Origin: an uncultured Parabacteroides sp. | GTDB taxonomy: Bacteria > Bacteroidota > Bacteroidia > Bacteroidales > Tannerellaceae | DNA: 64,000 nucleotides | Direction: 5' to 3' | Assembly (NCBI RefSeq): GCF_905196875.1 | Contig: NZ_CAJJWO010000020.1 | Coordinates: 1-64,000, forward strand | In this document: one piece after another, positions 63,094 through 64,000 of the stretch | Layout of the letters: every line of letters begins with the position of its first letter | Position numbering within the stretch: the stretch's first letter is position 1 | Made by a program: the position numbers and the translations under genes | The notes under the pieces: model-generated | Seen by the model: only the letters and a program-made list of their open reading frames with translations | Database searches by the model: none | What the model was told of the DNA's origin: nothing

Positions 63094-63528
63094 ATGAAAT
63101 TAAGTGATCCCAAGGATTGTTTGTATTGCACGAACAATCAAACTCTGCATGATCTGATGATCGAGATAGTTCCATTATCTGTTTCCACGTTGTTCCTTTT
63201 CAAAGAACAGACATATTATGGACGTTGTCTTGTCGCCTATAAAGAGCATGTACATGATCTGAATATGTTGAGTGATGACGAACGCAATGCGTTTATGGCA
63301 GATGTGGTGAAGGTGACACGTGCTATGCAGAAAGTATTTAACCCACAGAAGATAAATTACGGAGCTTATTCCGACAAACTCTCGCATCTTCATTTTCACC
63401 TGGCTCCTAAATATGAGGATGGTCCCGACTTTGGCGGTACATTTACAATGAACCCTCAAAAAGTTTATTTGTCGGATCAGGAGTATGATGCGATGATTGC
63501 GAAGCTAAAGGAGGCAATTGGAGGCTGA
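63094..63528 (+). CDS. HIT-family protein
   Basis: The 144-residue protein has the histidine triad HLHFHLAPK (about residues 91-99) and an N-terminal CLYCTNN that may bind zinc. HIT proteins hydrolyse or transfer nucleotidyl groups, for example AMP-lysine or dinucleoside polyphosphates. Lengths and motifs fit the HinT/Fhit-like prokaryotic branch. It is a single gene between the receptor terminator and the convergent engB gene. Confidence 0.92.
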   Translation: MKLSDPKDCLYCTNNQTLHDLMIEIVPLSVSTLFLFKEQTYYGRCLVAYKEHVHDLNMLSDDERNAFMADVVKVTRAMQKVFNPQKINYGAYSDKLSHLHFHLAPKYEDGPDFGGTFTMNPQKVYLSDQEYDAMIAKLKEAIGG

Positions 63529-63538
63529 GGTCGCACGG

Positions 63539-63600
63539 CAATTATACTTGGTGAAGCGCAACCTTACGGAGTGGACATTGTCCACTCCGGCATAATTGTG
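63539..63600. terminator. stem-loop structure between HIT gene and engB
   Basis: A perfect palindrome GGAGTGGAC-ATT-GTCCACTCC (63568-63588) is flanked by weaker outer pairing of ATTAT near 63542 with ATAAT near 63592. There is no T-run. It may be a bidirectional terminator for the convergent pair. Confidence 0.45.
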
Positions 63601-63643
63601 GCGATATCCATGCAACCTGATACCATCTCGCTCCCGGATAAGT

Positions 63644-64000
63644 TTAACCTTTTAAACTTTTATTTATCTCTTCAATATAACTGAGAATCTCCTCGCGTCC
63701 TTCCTTTTTCTCTGAGGAGGAGAGTAGGATAGGAGGCAGTTCCTCCCATGTTTCCAATAGTTTTTCCTGATAAGCTTTCAGGTTTTCCTTTAAGCGTCCT
63801 TTGCTTATTTTATCTATCTTGGTGAAAATGATTGAGAAAGGTACACCATTCTCTCCCAGCCATTCCATAAACTCCAGGTCGATCTTTTGTGCTTCATGGC
63901 GACAGTCAAGCAATACGAAAAGGTTTGTCAGTTGCTCGCGTTCCAGAATATAATCTTCGATGATCCGCTGGATATTCTCCCGCCCTTCTTTTCCGCGCTG
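63644..64000 (-). CDS. engB: YihA/EngB ribosome-biogenesis GTPase, 3' part only
   Basis: The frame is open from the window end, so the 5' part of the gene is missing. The visible 118 residues include RGKEGRENIQ, the VLLDCRHEAQKIDLEFM segment and the G4 motif FTKID (Thr-Lys-x-Asp), typical of EngB/YsxC. EngB binds the large ribosomal subunit in assembly. The Walker A and G3 motifs lie outside the window. An apparent internal start at 63913 is a TTG in the middle of the domain and is not used. Confidence 0.9.
   Translation of the reverse strand, partial: QRGKEGRENIQRIIEDYILEREQLTNLFVLLDCRHEAQKIDLEFMEWLGENGVPFSIIFTKIDKISKGRLKENLKAYQEKLLETWEELPPILLSSSEKKEGREEILSYIEEINKSLKG

Noticed and set aside
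63913..64000. Separate short gene starting at 63913
   Set aside because: The frame continues upstream to the window end with EngB-like residues, so the TTG at 63913 is internal.
1..64000. tRNA, rRNA, prophage or insertion-sequence genes
   Set aside because: No cloverleaf, rRNA-like stretch, transposase or phage structural gene was recognised; the two recombinases are the only mobility-type genes.

Overview
The window looks like a chromosomal segment of a gut Bacteroidales, most likely a Parabacteroides-type genome. This rests on gene content and style (HYC_CC_PP protein, DUF4861 lipoprotein, MutS2, a capsule locus run by a tyrosine recombinase, TonB receptor with an N-terminal carboxypeptidase-like domain), on weak Shine-Dalgarno sequences, and on repeated matches to the Bacteroidetes -7 promoter box TAnnTTTG. 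No rRNA, tRNA, CRISPR array, prophage or insertion sequence was seen. The species is an inference.

Layout. 1-3.7 kb: small envelope proteins, a DUF4861 lipoprotein, a YjdI/YjdJ-like pair and a winged-helix protein. 3.8-11.3 kb, minus strand: a heavy-metal (probably copper) efflux system of CusA-, CusC- and CusB-type genes that overlap one another, preceded by a HYC_CC_PP gene. 11.5-12.1 kb: a serine recombinase whose nucleophile position is Thr. 12.1-17.1 kb, minus: PDZ/DUF4136 protein, MutS2 and CorA in one tight operon. 17.3-19.1 kb: grpE-dnaJ with a strong terminator. 19.3-20.2 kb: an AraC-type regulator.

20.5-46.3 kb is the most interesting part. A tyrosine recombinase is followed by a roughly 0.5 kb segment bounded by 29-bp inverted repeats, then by about 24 kb of co-directional surface-polysaccharide genes. 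These encode a WecA/MraY-type initiating transferase, a Wzy-like polymerase, a PglK-like ABC flippase, Wza and Wzc, nine glycosyltransferases including a GT11 fucosyltransferase and a GT25, three hexapeptide acyltransferases, a methyltransferase, an SGNH hydrolase, an HU-like protein and a large secreted metallophosphoesterase. A terminator closes the run. The repeats have the architecture of tyrosine-recombinase core sites, and the best promoter box inside the segment points away from the polysaccharide genes. I infer a phase-variable capsule/EPS locus, captured here in the probable OFF orientation. No UpxY-type antiterminator gene, Wzx flippase or nucleotide-sugar synthesis gene was found in it.

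46.3-64 kb: catalase; an AcrAB-TolC-type multidrug efflux operon (order OMF-adaptor-pump) with a phased array of eight TGCCA/TGGCA half-sites between the first two genes; an FKBP-type isomerase; an alpha/beta hydrolase; a malic enzyme-phosphotransacetylase fusion; a DUF4132 protein divergent from a His-rich small membrane protein and a TonB-dependent receptor; a HIT protein; and the 3' part of engB, cut by the window end.
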